In this document: piece after piece, positions 1-10,628 of the stretch
How positions within the stretch are numbered: position 1 is the first letter of the stretch
Layout: every line of letters starts with the position of its first letter
Assembly (NCBI GenBank): GCA_964020975.1
Contig: OZ026629.1
Location: 49,778,634 to 49,842,633, forward strand
Length of the DNA: 64,000 nt
DNA from: Hermodice carunculata
Taxonomy: Eukaryota > Annelida > Polychaeta > Eunicida > Amphinomidae
Direction: 5' to 3'
Translations under genes and position numbers: made by a program
The notes under the pieces: model-generated
Database searches by the model: none
Seen by the model: only the letters and a program-made list of their open reading frames with translations
Told to the model about the DNA's origin: nothing

Positions 1-814
1 AGGCTGGCTGGCTTAGAATCATCAGCCACTGGCAACTGAGACCAGGGCAGATGGTAAGAACAAACTGAAGCAATTAAATAACAAACAGTGTTAACAGTTG
101 TTCTAAACCTCTCATCCTGAAGCATCTTTTCTCAAACAAGAATTTAAGATGACAAACAACATGTTTATGTGATCTAATGTTTTAACTTTCCCTTTAACCA
201 CATTCCTAAAAAAAAAAATAAAACCTCTTCAAAGCCAAAATTCTTTCAGTCAGAAAAAATAATACATTTCACATTGGAGCCTATATTTTGCCGAAGTGAT
301 AGTACTCCCTTTGCACAAGCTCCAAAAAAGTCTTCCACATAAAATAACTAAGCGTAATGTTTTTTTTTTTTATTAATTACTAAAGGTGATTGATTAATAT
401 GGCTAAAATGCTTTTTTTGTGTGTGCATGTACATGTATGTGTGTTGAGGAAAGATTTGAAAGCTGCCAATATGATCAATGGTAAACAACAGACGGCAAAC
501 ATGCATGGCACTTATGATGGTGGAGCTTGGAATGTTGATCATGCATTTGGCATAGTCTGGACAGGACTGAATGCCTTATAATTGAACACAGTATGTACAG
601 TTCTGCTAGAAACTGCCTCTGTGATTACAAAGCCATGATAGCTCCCATTGAGTCTTCAGAAACCTGTTGCTGCGTTGACCAACTTGTTGACATTTATCAG
701 GGACTTGAGACAATGAGGCATTCTGATCTGCTCAGCAGTCAAGGGAGCAATTAGCATTTTTTAACAAAAATCTATCAATATCATATGCATGGAAGAGTCA
801 AACAATGTCATATT

Positions 815-933
815 TAAAAGATATCCTAAATTCTATTTAAGATATCTGAAACTGAATTCATGAGATCTTTAATTGAATTCAGATCTCTTGAAGTGAATTC
901 AAATGATCTCAAATAGAATTAAAGATATCTTTA
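815..933. repeat. AT-rich foldback (imperfect inverted repeat)
   Basis: Left arm TAAAAGATATCCTAAATTC and right arm GAATTAAAGATATCTTTA form a stem that continues through several GAATTC, AGATCT and GATATC palindromes. The whole 119 bp can fold on itself. It is probably a small foldback MITE; no target duplication was identified. Confidence 0.5.
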
Positions 934-1240
934 ATACAATTAACCCTTAGCATGCTGGGCAGTTTTGGCATTTGGCACAGCCAGCCACTGGGCATTTTTT
1001 ATTTTGTAGCGCAACATGCGACATGCTGGCGTAAAAGTGCTGTAACTTTTTTATTTTTGCAATTCAGCAAAATGATCCCCATAAATTTTGTTCAGTATAA
1101 CCTTCTCTACATTTCTATGTGGTTTCTTTGTCAATTTAGACAAAAACTCATGCCCTACACCCCAAAAAAGTGAATATAACGGTCTCAAGCACGAATTGCT
1201 CAAAACGGTCAAGCCTGCGTGAATACAATTGCATGGCCCA

Positions 1241-2095
1241 AGCCTTCCTCACCAAGGTGTCTTCTCAAACAACACAACACATCCTAATAAAAAAGTTCAG
1301 ATTTTGCTGTGTAGTATAAAAGCTGTTGCATCTTGCTAGATTTACATAAACTGTTCACAAAAGCCTGGGCCAAAAAAGCACAATTCCAATAGAAAAGGTG
1401 TCTAGCCTATAATTACTGTGACCAAAGACACTCATAATGGTTGCAGTGTTTACTGCACAATGACACTCATAATGGATGCAGTGTTTACTACACAATGACA
1501 CTCATCATGGATGCAGTGTTTACAACAAAATGACACTCATAATGGGTGCAGTGTTAACTACACAATGACACTAATAATGGATGCAGTGTTTATTGCAAAA
1601 AGACATCCATAATGGATGCAGTGTTTACTACAAAATGACACTCATAATGGATGCAGTGTTTACTACAAAATGACACTCATAATGGATGCAGTGTTACACA
1701 ATGACACTCATAATGGATACATAGTGTTTATTACAGGATGACACTCATAATGGATACAGTGTCCACTACACAATGACACTCATAATGGATGCAGTGTTTA
1801 GTACACAATGACACTCATAATAGATGTAGTATTTACTTCAGTCTTTGACAGTGCCTTCAATTGCAAGTTGACAGCTTCACTGTCTCAAGCTTAATAACAA
1901 AAGAAGTTGTGATTTTCTCAATTATTTTTATTACAGATTAAAATGCAGCATTTTAATAACCTATCATCTTGTACCTCCAGTGAGCAAAAAATCATCCAGG
2001 TCAACAGCTTTTTCTGGTGTGCTTTGGGTGCACTGCACCCCCCAAAGTGTGCTAAGGACACAGGTAGGAAGTAGTAATGAGACGCCCGGTACATG
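1241..2095 (+). repeat. Interspersed repeat, copy A, carrying a minisatellite
   Basis: Sequence on both sides of the 35-bp array matches 15631-16080. Shared blocks include GATTTTGCTGTGTAGTATAA, CTGTTCACAAAAGCCTGGG and TGGTGTGCTTTGGG. The family is unknown and no coding potential was seen. The main difference between the copies is the tandem array. Confidence 0.7.
1428..1845 (+). repeat. 35-bp minisatellite, about 12 copies
   Basis: The unit begins ACACTCATAATGGATGCAGT, then GTTTACTACACAATG. Units start at 1428, 1463, 1498, 1533, 1568, 1603, 1638 and 1673, then continue less evenly with some shortened units. The last unit degenerates into a form that matches the single unit in the 15.8 kb copy. 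Confidence 0.92.
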
Positions 2096-2164
2096 TTCTG
2101 AAGTTACGAGTAAACAGAGGGAACAACTGGCCAGCAAGTACAAAACATGCAGTCAAAGGCCTGA

Positions 2165-3225
2165 ATGAAGACATGGCCAGCACATGCTCTGTAGTAGTAG
2201 GGTAGGCTTTGTGAAAGGTTACAGCCAGTACATGCCTTACAGTCACAGGACAGAGTAAGTGGAGGGATGGCCAGTACATGCATTGACAGTTGTAGACACA
2301 GGAGACAGTGAACGGAAGGATGGACAGTGCATGCCTTGTAATCACAGGAGATAGTGAGTGGAGGGATGGCCAGTACATGCCTTGTTGTCACAGGAGACAG
2401 TGAGTAGAGGGATGGCCAGTACATGCCTTGTTGTCACAGGAGACAGTGAGTAGAGGGATGGCCAGTACATGCCTTGTTGTCATAGGAGACAGTGAGTGGA
2501 GGGATGGCCAGTACATGCTTTGTAGTCACAGGAGATAGTGAGTGGAGGGATGGCCAGTACATGCTTTGTAGTCACAGGAGACAGTGAGTGGAGGGATGGC
2601 CAGTACATGCCTTGTTGTCACAGGAGACAGTGAGTAGAGGGATGGCCAGCACACGCCTTGTTGTCATAGGAGACAGTGAGTGGAGGGATGGCCAGTACAT
2701 GCTTTGTAGTCACAGGAGATAGTGAGTGGAGGGATGGCCAGTACATGCTTTGTAGTCACAGGAGATAGTGAGTGGAGGGATGGCCAGTACATGCTTTGTA
2801 GTCATAGGAGACAGTGAGTGGAGGGATGGCCAGTGCATGCTTTGTAGTCACAGGAGACAGTGAGTGGAGGGATGGCCAGTACATGCCTTGTAGTCACAGG
2901 AGACAGTGAGTGGAGGGATGGCCAGTACATGCTTGTAGTCACAGGAGACAGTGAGTGGAGGGATGGCCAGTACATGCTTGTAGTCACAGGAGACAGTGAG
3001 TGGAGGGATGGCCAGTGCATGCTTTGTAGTCACAGGAGACAGTGAGTGGAGGGATGGCCAGTACATGCTTTGTAGTCACAGGAGACAGTGAGTGGAGGGA
3101 TGGCCAGTACATGCTTGTAGTCACAGGAGACAGTGAGTGGAGGGATGGCCAGTACATGCTTTGTAGTCACAGGAGACAGTGAGTGGAGGGATGGCCAGTA
3201 CATGCTTTGATGTCACAGGAGACAA
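2165..3225 (+). repeat. 46-bp minisatellite, about 23 copies
   Basis: The unit contains GGAGACAGTGAGTGGAGGGA, TGGCCAGTACATGC and TTTGTAGTCACA. Copies are highly alike in the middle (2320-3220) and drift at the left edge. Some units are 45 bp. Because 46 is not a multiple of three, open frames across it cycle through all phases and are not genes. Confidence 0.95.
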
Positions 3226-4100
3226 ACACGAGTGTAGTTACCCAATCATAAATGATTCATATTTCATGTATGTTTAGATGCTGCTTTCACTTGGTAAATT
3301 GCAAGTCCACATTATTTGGTTTATACTTTGGTTTCTAAGTCATAATTTATTTGATTTATTGGTGCTCAAGTTCCTTTGATCATTTACAAGTCTCAATTGC
3401 ACTTGATCAATTATAAGTCTAAGCTATTTGGTTTATGCATAGATGAAAATTTTATGGCCCAGAGGACCATTGTGACAATAAGGCTCACTTTTCAGTGTTA
3501 TCTTTTTTTATGGTCAGGGTTTTTATTGAGTTCTTGCGATAGAATCTATGCGTAATTTTTTTTCTTTGTGTAACTGACATATATGATACTGAACTCACAT
3601 TTGTGATATATTGTATCATGGATGTAGGCCTACTATTATGACTATATCTCATATAGTATGTCCATGACCATGATTGTATGGAATTGGGGGGGGGGGGGGT
3701 GTTGTTGTTGTTGTTGTTGTTGTTGTTTTTTTTTTTTTTTGTTTTTTTTTTTTTTTTGTTTTTGTTTTTTTTTTTTTTGTTGTTTTTCACCTTGACTATA
3801 ATAAAGATCATCAATCAATCTATCTAAAGAGTTCATTTTTCCTATCACCAAAGGCTTGAGATCAGTGTCACTTCACACATCATTAGTGATGGCAATGCAA
3901 GGCGATGCCAAAACTACAACTTCAACCTCCTCAGACTTGACCTGGCTGCAGCCCTACCCAACTCCCCTCACCTTGTCCTTGCAGCAGTGATGCTACCGAT
4001 GTGGGAGTATGAATAAATTTATTTGATCTATAAAGGTACATAACGATTATGAGTAGTTATGCATGCAAGGAAAACTAGAACAGGCTGATTTTCCAACAGA
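3226..4100. other. No gene seen; low-complexity tract at 3687-3790
   Basis: Apart from a G run, a GTT repeat and T-rich sequence at about 3687-3790, nothing is recognisable. Open frames here code for lysine, asparagine or phenylalanine runs and are artefacts of the simple repeat. Confidence 0.6.
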
Positions 4101-4107
4101 AAATCAA

Positions 4108-5185
4108 ATGTCTCCCCGTGCGCCCTCACTATTGCCACCCTTATTTTTATAAATAGGCATACCAATTCCAATGATCTACAAATATGGTGAAGGTACACTC
4201 TTTATTGACATTTCAAGACTTTGATTTTTTGACGAAATGCCCACGTGACCTTGAAAAAATGTCAAGGTCATACATTTGCAGTTACAAGCAAGGTCTTACA
4301 AAAGTCTTACATAGAAACATAATCACACAAAATGTCAACCACTTAAAGACAAATCTTTCTCGAGTGCATCTGCAACGATTTTTAAAAAGTGACCACGTGA
4401 CCTTGAAAATAGGTCCAGGTCACCCATCTACAATCCCAACCTAGTTTGTATTATGGTACATAATCATGCAAAATTTCAACCTCCTAAGTCAAATCCTTGC
4501 GGAGTTATTGCATCCGCGTCAATTTTACATGACATGTCCATGTAACCTTGAAAAATAGGTCGAGGTCACCCATCTGAAACCAACCTAGTTCATATTATGG
4601 TCCATAATCATGCAAAATTTCAACCTCTTAAGTCAAATCCTTGTGAACTTATTAGGTCCATGTGAATTTAACATGACATGCCCACGTGACCTTGAAAAAT
4701 AGGTCAAGGTCACCCATCTGCACTTACAAGCAAAGTCTTACAAAGAAACATAATCACACAAAATATCAAACTCTTTAAGTCAAATCTTTCTCGAGTGCAT
4801 CTGCAACGATTTTTAAAAGTGGCCATGTGACCTTGAAAATAGGTCAAGGTCACCCATCTACAATCCCAACCTAGTTCATATTATGGTACATACTCATGCA
4901 ACATTTCAACCTCTTAAGTCAAATCCTTGCAAACTTATTGGGTCCGTGTGAATTTAACATGACATGCCCACGTGACCTTGAAAAATACGTCAAGGTCACC
5001 CATCTGCAATCTCAAGCAAGGTTTTATATAGGAACATCTTCACAAAAAATTTCAACTTCCCAAGTCAAATCTTCCTCGAGTTAATGTGTTCGCAACGCAC
5101 ACAACAATGTGTTGAAGAAGAAGAACAAGAAGAAGCAAAAGACGGACTCAAAAACAATATGTCCCCCGGTTGCACGGGGAGACAT
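4108..5185. mobile_element. Non-autonomous DNA element with TIRs and a 145-bp tandem core
   Basis: A perfect 14-bp inverted pair bounds the unit: ATGTCTCCCCGTGC at 4108-4121 and GCACGGGGAGACAT at 5172-5185. Inside are six diverged monomers of about 145 bp, anchored at TGACCTTGA-like positions 4246, 4398, 4541, 4687, 4828 and 4973. The right end also forms its own hairpin (TATGTCCCCCG / CGGGGAGACATA). Elements with terminal sequences around tandem cores are known in bivalves and other marine animals and are often Helitron-related. There is no coding capacity. Class (TIR or Helitron-like) is not settled. Confidence 0.65.
4200..5080. repeat. Tandem repeat of about 145 bp in a three-monomer higher-order pattern
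   Basis: Monomers 1 and 4, 2 and 5, and 3 and 6 resemble each other more than neighbours do. For example, TACAAGCAA..TCTTACA follows monomers 1 and 4, and ACAATCCCAACCTAGTT follows 2 and 5. The higher-order period is about 430-440 bp. Most monomers contain the inverted pair TGACCTTGA...TCAAGGTCA. Confidence 0.8.
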
Positions 5186-6182
5186 AAATACAGGGAGACT
5201 CTGCAGACTGCACTAAGGCTCCAGTAAACCGCTATCATGCAGGCCACCCTTTAATAACAAAAGTTAATTTACAAATTAGGGGAGAGGCTCCATATTTCGG
5301 ACACTTTTGGGAACTTGAATCCATTGCCAAGAATTAACAACATGGTTGTGAACACTTACTTTCCCGTCCACTACAGATGTCCCTCAACTTCTTTTTGATG
5401 ATGACCGGGGACGCTCAGGGCCCAGCATTCCATGCCAAATAGTGCATACTAATCAATCCCTTGAAGGCTCCAACATTCAGTGGAACAAACAACTACACAT
5501 TCTGTAAGTTGATGCAGGATCTATTTTCAAGAAAAAAAAAATAAGAATAACGAAAAAGTATTGCCCACTGCATCTTATTTTCACACTTACGATACTCTTC
5601 AGAACATACATGTAAGTGATTTGAAATTGGTGTTGATGCATTGGGCCTGTTCCAACGGAATCGTGACAGTCGACCAGGATTCGACAGGAATCAATTTTCT
5701 TGCTGTCAGTGACAAATTTCCGCCTCTCATCACTGACATTAGCCCTTGGCATAGATGAACCCTGATTTTATTGCATCATACAGACAGTAAGTACTTAATA
5801 ATGATCACAGGGTTGTTAACATAAATAGAAGGAAATGTTGAGGGGTACTGACTTCATAATAGGCTGAAATCTGAGATGCTAATCTGACCAGGTGCCCGCT
5901 TATATCTCACCAGTGCACGTGCCCGTTCAACTCCCAAGTGCTCAAGTCACAGCAACTCAGTACTTTTCCCCTCCTCCCCCACACTACTATAACAGTCTGG
6001 TAGTACTGTAGCCTGGGAGATGACAGGTGAGTGGGTTGTAGCTTCGAGTTCCAGCACTTGTGGGCAAACTGTCCAATTACTTAAGTTGTCTACAATATAA
6101 TTGAAAATTCTGCAGATAATAAAGTAGTTTCAATTCTTTTAATACAGCATATAATATGAACCTGACTCCAGTGCAAATGTTA

Positions 6183-6620
6183 AATTTTTATTGGGAAAAA
6201 TGAATTGTACACTAAGATAACGCCACCGATCAATCGGTTTTATTGTGGACTGATATTTACATATGGCATAATATTGGTAGTTCCAGTGATAGACAGAGAC
6301 TTCATCTGCTAATGTGATAACAGCAGCATGGATATAAACTGTTGACATTCTGTTCACTGTTGTAGAGTGTAATGTCTGAATAAGTATTCTTATTGGGGAA
6401 AATGAATCATGCACTAGGACTATTTGACAGACTGATTGGTTTTATTGCAAACTAATATTTATATACAGCATAATATTAGTAGATATGGTGATAAGACAGA
6501 CACCTAAGGTGATATAACATCAGCATGGATAAAAACTTTTGACTTCCCCCGCCCCTCCCCCAAAAAATATTGATGTTCACTGTTTTACAGTGTAATTTCT
6601 GATTCTGTATTTGAAAGGTG
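6183..6620 (+). repeat. Tandem duplication of about 200-220 bp
   Basis: Blocks such as TATTGGG(A/G)AAAATGAAT, GATTGGTTTTATTG, GCATAATATT and TTCACTGTT..AGTGTAAT appear twice in the same order. The second copy has an added C-rich insert near 6548-6563. Confidence 0.7.
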
Positions 6621-7734
6621 TTTTTTTAGTTTAATCTGGTCCACAGTGGTGGAAGAACACTCAAATCAACCACACTAAACGAAACAAATAACATAAGTTT
6701 TGTTACACTCCTCAGCCAACCTGTTGCTAAGACTTGGCTCTTTACAGGGGGGGGTAGGCCTAGGTGACGGGTCAAGTGCTGAACCTGTACCTGTGTTTAT
6801 AGTAACTTATATTGGTACCAAAGTTATACAGATGTATAAAGATGCATGGCTATCAGTTGGTTATGTGACACTTGCCGGGATTCAAGCATACATATATGAT
6901 TGTGGAGCTCTATAAATGTGAAAGATAAGTTTGTTGTACAGTTCAGATTTTCATTCACATGATACCACTTTGAATCATTTATCACATATATACACATATT
7001 TGTGTTAAAAAGTAAACTTTAACAGTATATCATTATTGACACTACAGCTAACATGTCTTTGCTAACTGAGATGATGTATATAATATAAACAAAATGTTAT
7101 CAGTCAATGTCCTGCTGTGGTATCTAGACATGGAAATAAAGATATGCAAGTGAAAAACAAGACTGAACTATTTGTTGTAGCAGATTAATACCAATATTTT
7201 GCTACTGACTGAAGGCCAGTCATTAGTGTCCTCCAAATGTATGTAAAGTATTCAAACAAACATGAAAACATGTTTTGGTGTTGTCAACAAGGACAGAAGC
7301 CTGATACTGATCAATACATGTAATACTATTAATAGGCCTACGCTAGATACTTGATAGAAACAAATTGTTACAGTGATCCATGACCACAACGGTAAGGGCA
7401 TTCAGTTAACACGGTAAAAAATAAAATTCCAGTTTCTTTATAACATACTATGCATCCAACTGGGCCCAACCTTCAAATTATGTTCAGTTAAAGATGTATC
7501 AGTGCTATGTCGTCACTAAAACGGCTGTGCAAGTGATCAATTAGTTCTGCCTCTGGGTCAAAGCATTCACTGAAAAGAGCACCTGCACGGCGATGGCCCA
7601 AACTATTTTAGATCATTTACAAGTGCAAGCAAAAGATTTTTTACGGAAAACTTGTATGGAACACATTTTAAAAAGAGATATTTACAAATTTACAAGGCAG
7701 TTTCCTTTTTATGATTTTTTAATGCAAGTGACGG

Positions 7735-8060
7735 CTTCTTGCCGCACCTTGCTGGTCTTGAATGAGACCTCCCAACTCCCACACAGAGACACACGCTGGC
7801 AAGTATATAAAAAATTGAATAGAGATGAAAGGATCTGTAAGTTTTACACAAGTAATCAAATTGAAACTGAAGTACATTTGTACTATTTAATTTAATTCGA
7901 TTTATATCATGCACTAGTAAATGTAAGGCATAAATCTGTAGCAGTGCAGAATCTAGATGGAGCATGCAGTTTTTTGTTTTTTTGTTTTTTTTTTTCTGTT
8001 TGTTTCTGTTCTGTATTTATACATTATCTCTTGTATTATTGTATTATGCCTATATTTGTG
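7735..8060 (+). mobile_element. LINE 3'-end remnant (possible)
   Basis: The frame reads RWQVYKKLNRDERICKFYTS and then NQIETEVHLYYL. This resembles the C-terminal zinc-knuckle region of jockey/CR1-like LINE proteins, as in the better copy at 32.0-33.2 kb (REERICLLC...ENEFHFL). It is followed by T-rich sequence. It is short and decayed, so the assignment is tentative. Confidence 0.35.
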
Positions 8061-8067
8061 ACCTCCC

Positions 8068-8081
8068 CCGCCAGAGGGCGC
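8068..8081 (+). promoter_or_regulatory. CTCF-like motif
   Basis: CCGCCAGAGGGCGC differs from the core CTCF consensus (CCASYAGRKGGCRS) at one position. A second, inverse site (GCTGCCCTCTATTG) lies at 9233-9246, on the other side of the glutaredoxin exon. This is a motif match only. Confidence 0.35.
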
Positions 8082-8460
8082 TTTACACGGTAAACTTATC
8101 GCATAGAGTACTTTGTAGTCATGGCGCCAGAGGTCAGTGCAAACGCGATGATGTAATTATTAATATCGACAAGCCAAGTGGTAACAGGTAACGCGGAAGT
8201 GGCATGCACAAAACTGCACGGTCTACCTGCATTTGCCGTCTGCGTGTGATAAGAATGCAATATCACGGTGAAAACCGCAATTGTTGACAGGTGTCTGAAA
8301 TTAGGAGCCTCTCCCCTGGGTCTTCGAAAGAGATATAAAGATGGCACTTACGGTAACATTTGAGTTGGGAGGCTGCAGTCTGATTTGTAATTATCATCAA
8401 CAATAGCATCAACTCAACTGGCTGCACATAACGGGATAACCTGTTAACTTTTTAACCTAC

Positions 8461-8685
8461 CAACTTTTGCAGATCATCATTTCCTCCCAGGTGAAAACTG
8501 TTGAAAAATATTTGTGGAACAGTTCTTTTCCCGATCCTGTGATAGACATACTCTCGGCAGTGGGGAAAGTCCTCTAAGTTGATGTCTGTGTATGATAAAT
8601 CTTGTTCTTGCAAAGTGGCCTTGGCTCGCATGCAATGAGGGCATCCCACGGTGGAATACACCACGATACGGCCTTTCAGCTCCAT
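8461..8685 (-). CDS. Glutaredoxin-domain exon of a larger gene
   Basis: The exon encodes a nearly whole glutaredoxin fold (75 residues from its internal ATG). It opens MELKGRIVVYSTVGCPHC with the redox motif CPHC at 15-18, the cis-proline loop TVPQIF at 56-61, and the glutathione-site GGNDDL at 67-72. It ends LQKL at a donor TTG|GTAGGT, so the protein continues beyond it. The frame stays open upstream to an ATG at 8872-8874, so the true start is uncertain; a CAG acceptor could also lie within that extension. In several marine invertebrates a glutaredoxin domain like this heads a protein with DEP and DUF547 domains. That is a guess here: no following exon was recognised at lower coordinates. 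Confidence 0.75.
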
Positions 8686-9244
8686 CTTACTCTGAGCGCT
8701 GTTACAACTGATAGAGGCACAACAACCAGATGCAGGCTGGTGTCCCTCCGTAAAGTCAAAGAAGATCGCCCCATATATCTGTGTCTTCAGTCTACTCAGG
8801 TAACCAACGACAGTTTGCCAGTAGTGCCATGCTATTTCTGTCAAAGGGCGAGTCATCAAAGTTAGTGTTATCATGGACCTACTGGGTCCATGGTGTTATG
8901 CAAATGGGTGAACCGTGACAACTCTAGCCTTGAATACCATTATCAAACAAATGCAGAGGTAACTTAACGATGCATGAAGCATGTTAGTGTGTTACTGTTT
9001 TCAAATGACCTTTGACCCTGTCTTGCATCAGCTCTCGACTCGCAAGTTGTACACGAATTTGCGATGACGTTTATTTTAAACGTTAAACATCAGTAAAAAC
9101 CCAACAACTTTAACCCCCCCTCCCCCCCGGGGTTCAAAACAAAAACAAAACAAAAAAACCCATAAATTTGATGAGCTCGATATTGCTGCCACCTGGTAAG
9201 AAAATTAAGAACTGGGTAACATACCGTCTTGTGCTGCCCTCTAT

Positions 9245-10040
9245 TGATGGATAGATAGAAATTTTATTGCACAAAACGCCTTCTGCAGGCAATAGCAATC
9301 ATACAGCTAGTCGTTACAAATCGAGGTGATGATAACCAGCTGCGTGCATGATAGAGATTTTTTTTAAAACTCCACAATAAAAAAGGGGCAAAAAAAAAAC
9401 AGACAAACAAATAGCACCACAAGAAAAAAACAAAAAACAGCACCACAAGATATATATGTGTAAGTTAAATTGTCAGATCTAATTAATAAATAAAGTAAAA
9501 ATAGCATTTAAATACTACAAACTAAACTAAACTAAACTAAACTGAACTAAACTAAAGGACCAAGTATATGTATCAAATAGCCTCTCATCTTTGTTTGTTC
9601 TCTAGTTTTACTTTTCTGAACTGGTCTGCTTCATAACAGAATTTCCCCCAAATGATTCATGTCACTTTTTTCAAGTAGATGTATAAAAGGCGTCTCCCTT
9701 CCTGTAGGAACACTTTTGCACTTAGTGTTTTCTGTATGTGGTTCCAAAAGTTTATTTCTTAATCCTTTATAATTTTCACATTCTCTCATAAAATTTCATA
9801 AAAACAGACCATACATTTTTTTTTTTAATCTTTCAATTTGTGTATACCGTCCTCGCTCAATCATCAATATATGTGCCGAGATTCTGATTTGTGTCAGAGT
9901 TTCTCTCCAATTATAAACTTTTACTGTGTTCAAGTAATCCTCATAACCAAACTTCTTGTTCATTAGCCGAAGAATATCTAATTTACTATTGTTTTTTAAT
10001 TTTTGGTTCCAGACTTCATAAAACTCATTGTCCATTTTTG
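9245..10040 (-). mobile_element. LINE 3'-terminal fragment
   Basis: The minus frame at 9796-10035 includes NTVKVYNWRETLTQIRISAH followed by ILMIERGRYTQI. This parallels [24 protein letters not shown] in the 32-33 kb LINE. Downstream on the minus strand it ends in GTGCAATAAAATTTCTATC and a short CTAT/CCAT tail, typical of a LINE 3' end. It is 5'-truncated and decayed. Confidence 0.65.
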
Positions 10041-10167
10041 ATCAAAGTTAACCTTTATTGCATACACTCACCCCACCTGGTGAGTATGGGAAGATGTGAA
10101 TACAAACTGGGCACAGTTGAGGCAGCAAGAACTGCCAATCTCAGCCTCTTTGAACAACAGTAACATC

Positions 10168-10353
10168 AAGAGATGCCAACTTGCCCCTCATCAGGGACAG
10201 TGCCTGAAATTATTGGAAATTTTGACCAATTTGTAGTGTTTGTCCCACATTGAAATGGAGTATTTTCTTATATATTCTTTGTTGTTCTGTCCCTGATGTT
10301 CTAGCTTACAATTTAATGTCCCTGAAGTCACATTTTGAATGTTGGCATCTCTG
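10168..10353. mobile_element. hAT-like MITE with nested inverted repeats
   Basis: The outer ends AGAGATGCCAAC (10169-10180) and GTTGGCATCTCT (10341-10352) are inverted. An inner pair, CATCAGGGACAG and CTGTCCCTGATG, is also inverted. CAGAGATGCC-type ends are characteristic of hAT elements. AACATC lies at both flanks and may be part of the target duplication. Confidence 0.6.
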
Positions 10354-10628
10354 AACATCTCCTGAATCCTCATTGACGCTTACTTAATTTAATGCCCTGG
10401 ACTCGTCCCACACAGATGACTCTGGATCAGCTTGACTTTTGTGGTTGAAATAGGTTTTCGAGGCAAAGGCATCAGTGACAACCAGTCTTGTAATGTTAAG
10501 ACCGTCAAAGTCAATGCACTCAAGTCTCAACTGACAGTGTCACCAGTCATACATGATCTTAAAATACCTCAAGGACACTGTACTACAATATGTAAAAGAC
10601 TGTAAAATTTAATTTAATTTAATTTAAT

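Larger units (their letters stand above)
5278..8317. mobile_element. Putative 3-kb DNA transposon bounded by 26-bp inverted repeats
   Basis: The left end AGGGGAGAGGCTCC(AT)ATTTC(G)GACAC at 5278 is matched in inverse by GTGTC(T)GAAAT(TA)GGAGCCTCTCCCCT ending at 8317, with about three mismatches. A piece near 5375-5440 on the minus strand could encode VIIKKKLRDICSGRE before a GTAAGT donor. A stretch at 7593-7730 on the plus strand could encode a basic peptide. Neither is recognisable as a transposase. No target duplication was seen. It could instead be two independent copies of a short repeat. Confidence 0.45.

Noticed and set aside
2052-3066. Several open frames with repeating MYWPSLHSLSPVTT on the minus strand
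   Set aside because: They are translations of the 46-bp minisatellite. The frame cycles every three units and there is no independent sign of a protein.
3485-3859. Frames rich in Lys/Asn/Gln or Phe/Val around 3.5-3.86 kb
   Set aside because: Caused by the GTT/T-rich simple repeat and a G run.
5065-5247. Short minus frame at the end of the 4.1-kb element
   Set aside because: It crosses the element boundary and contains the terminal hairpin, with no motif.
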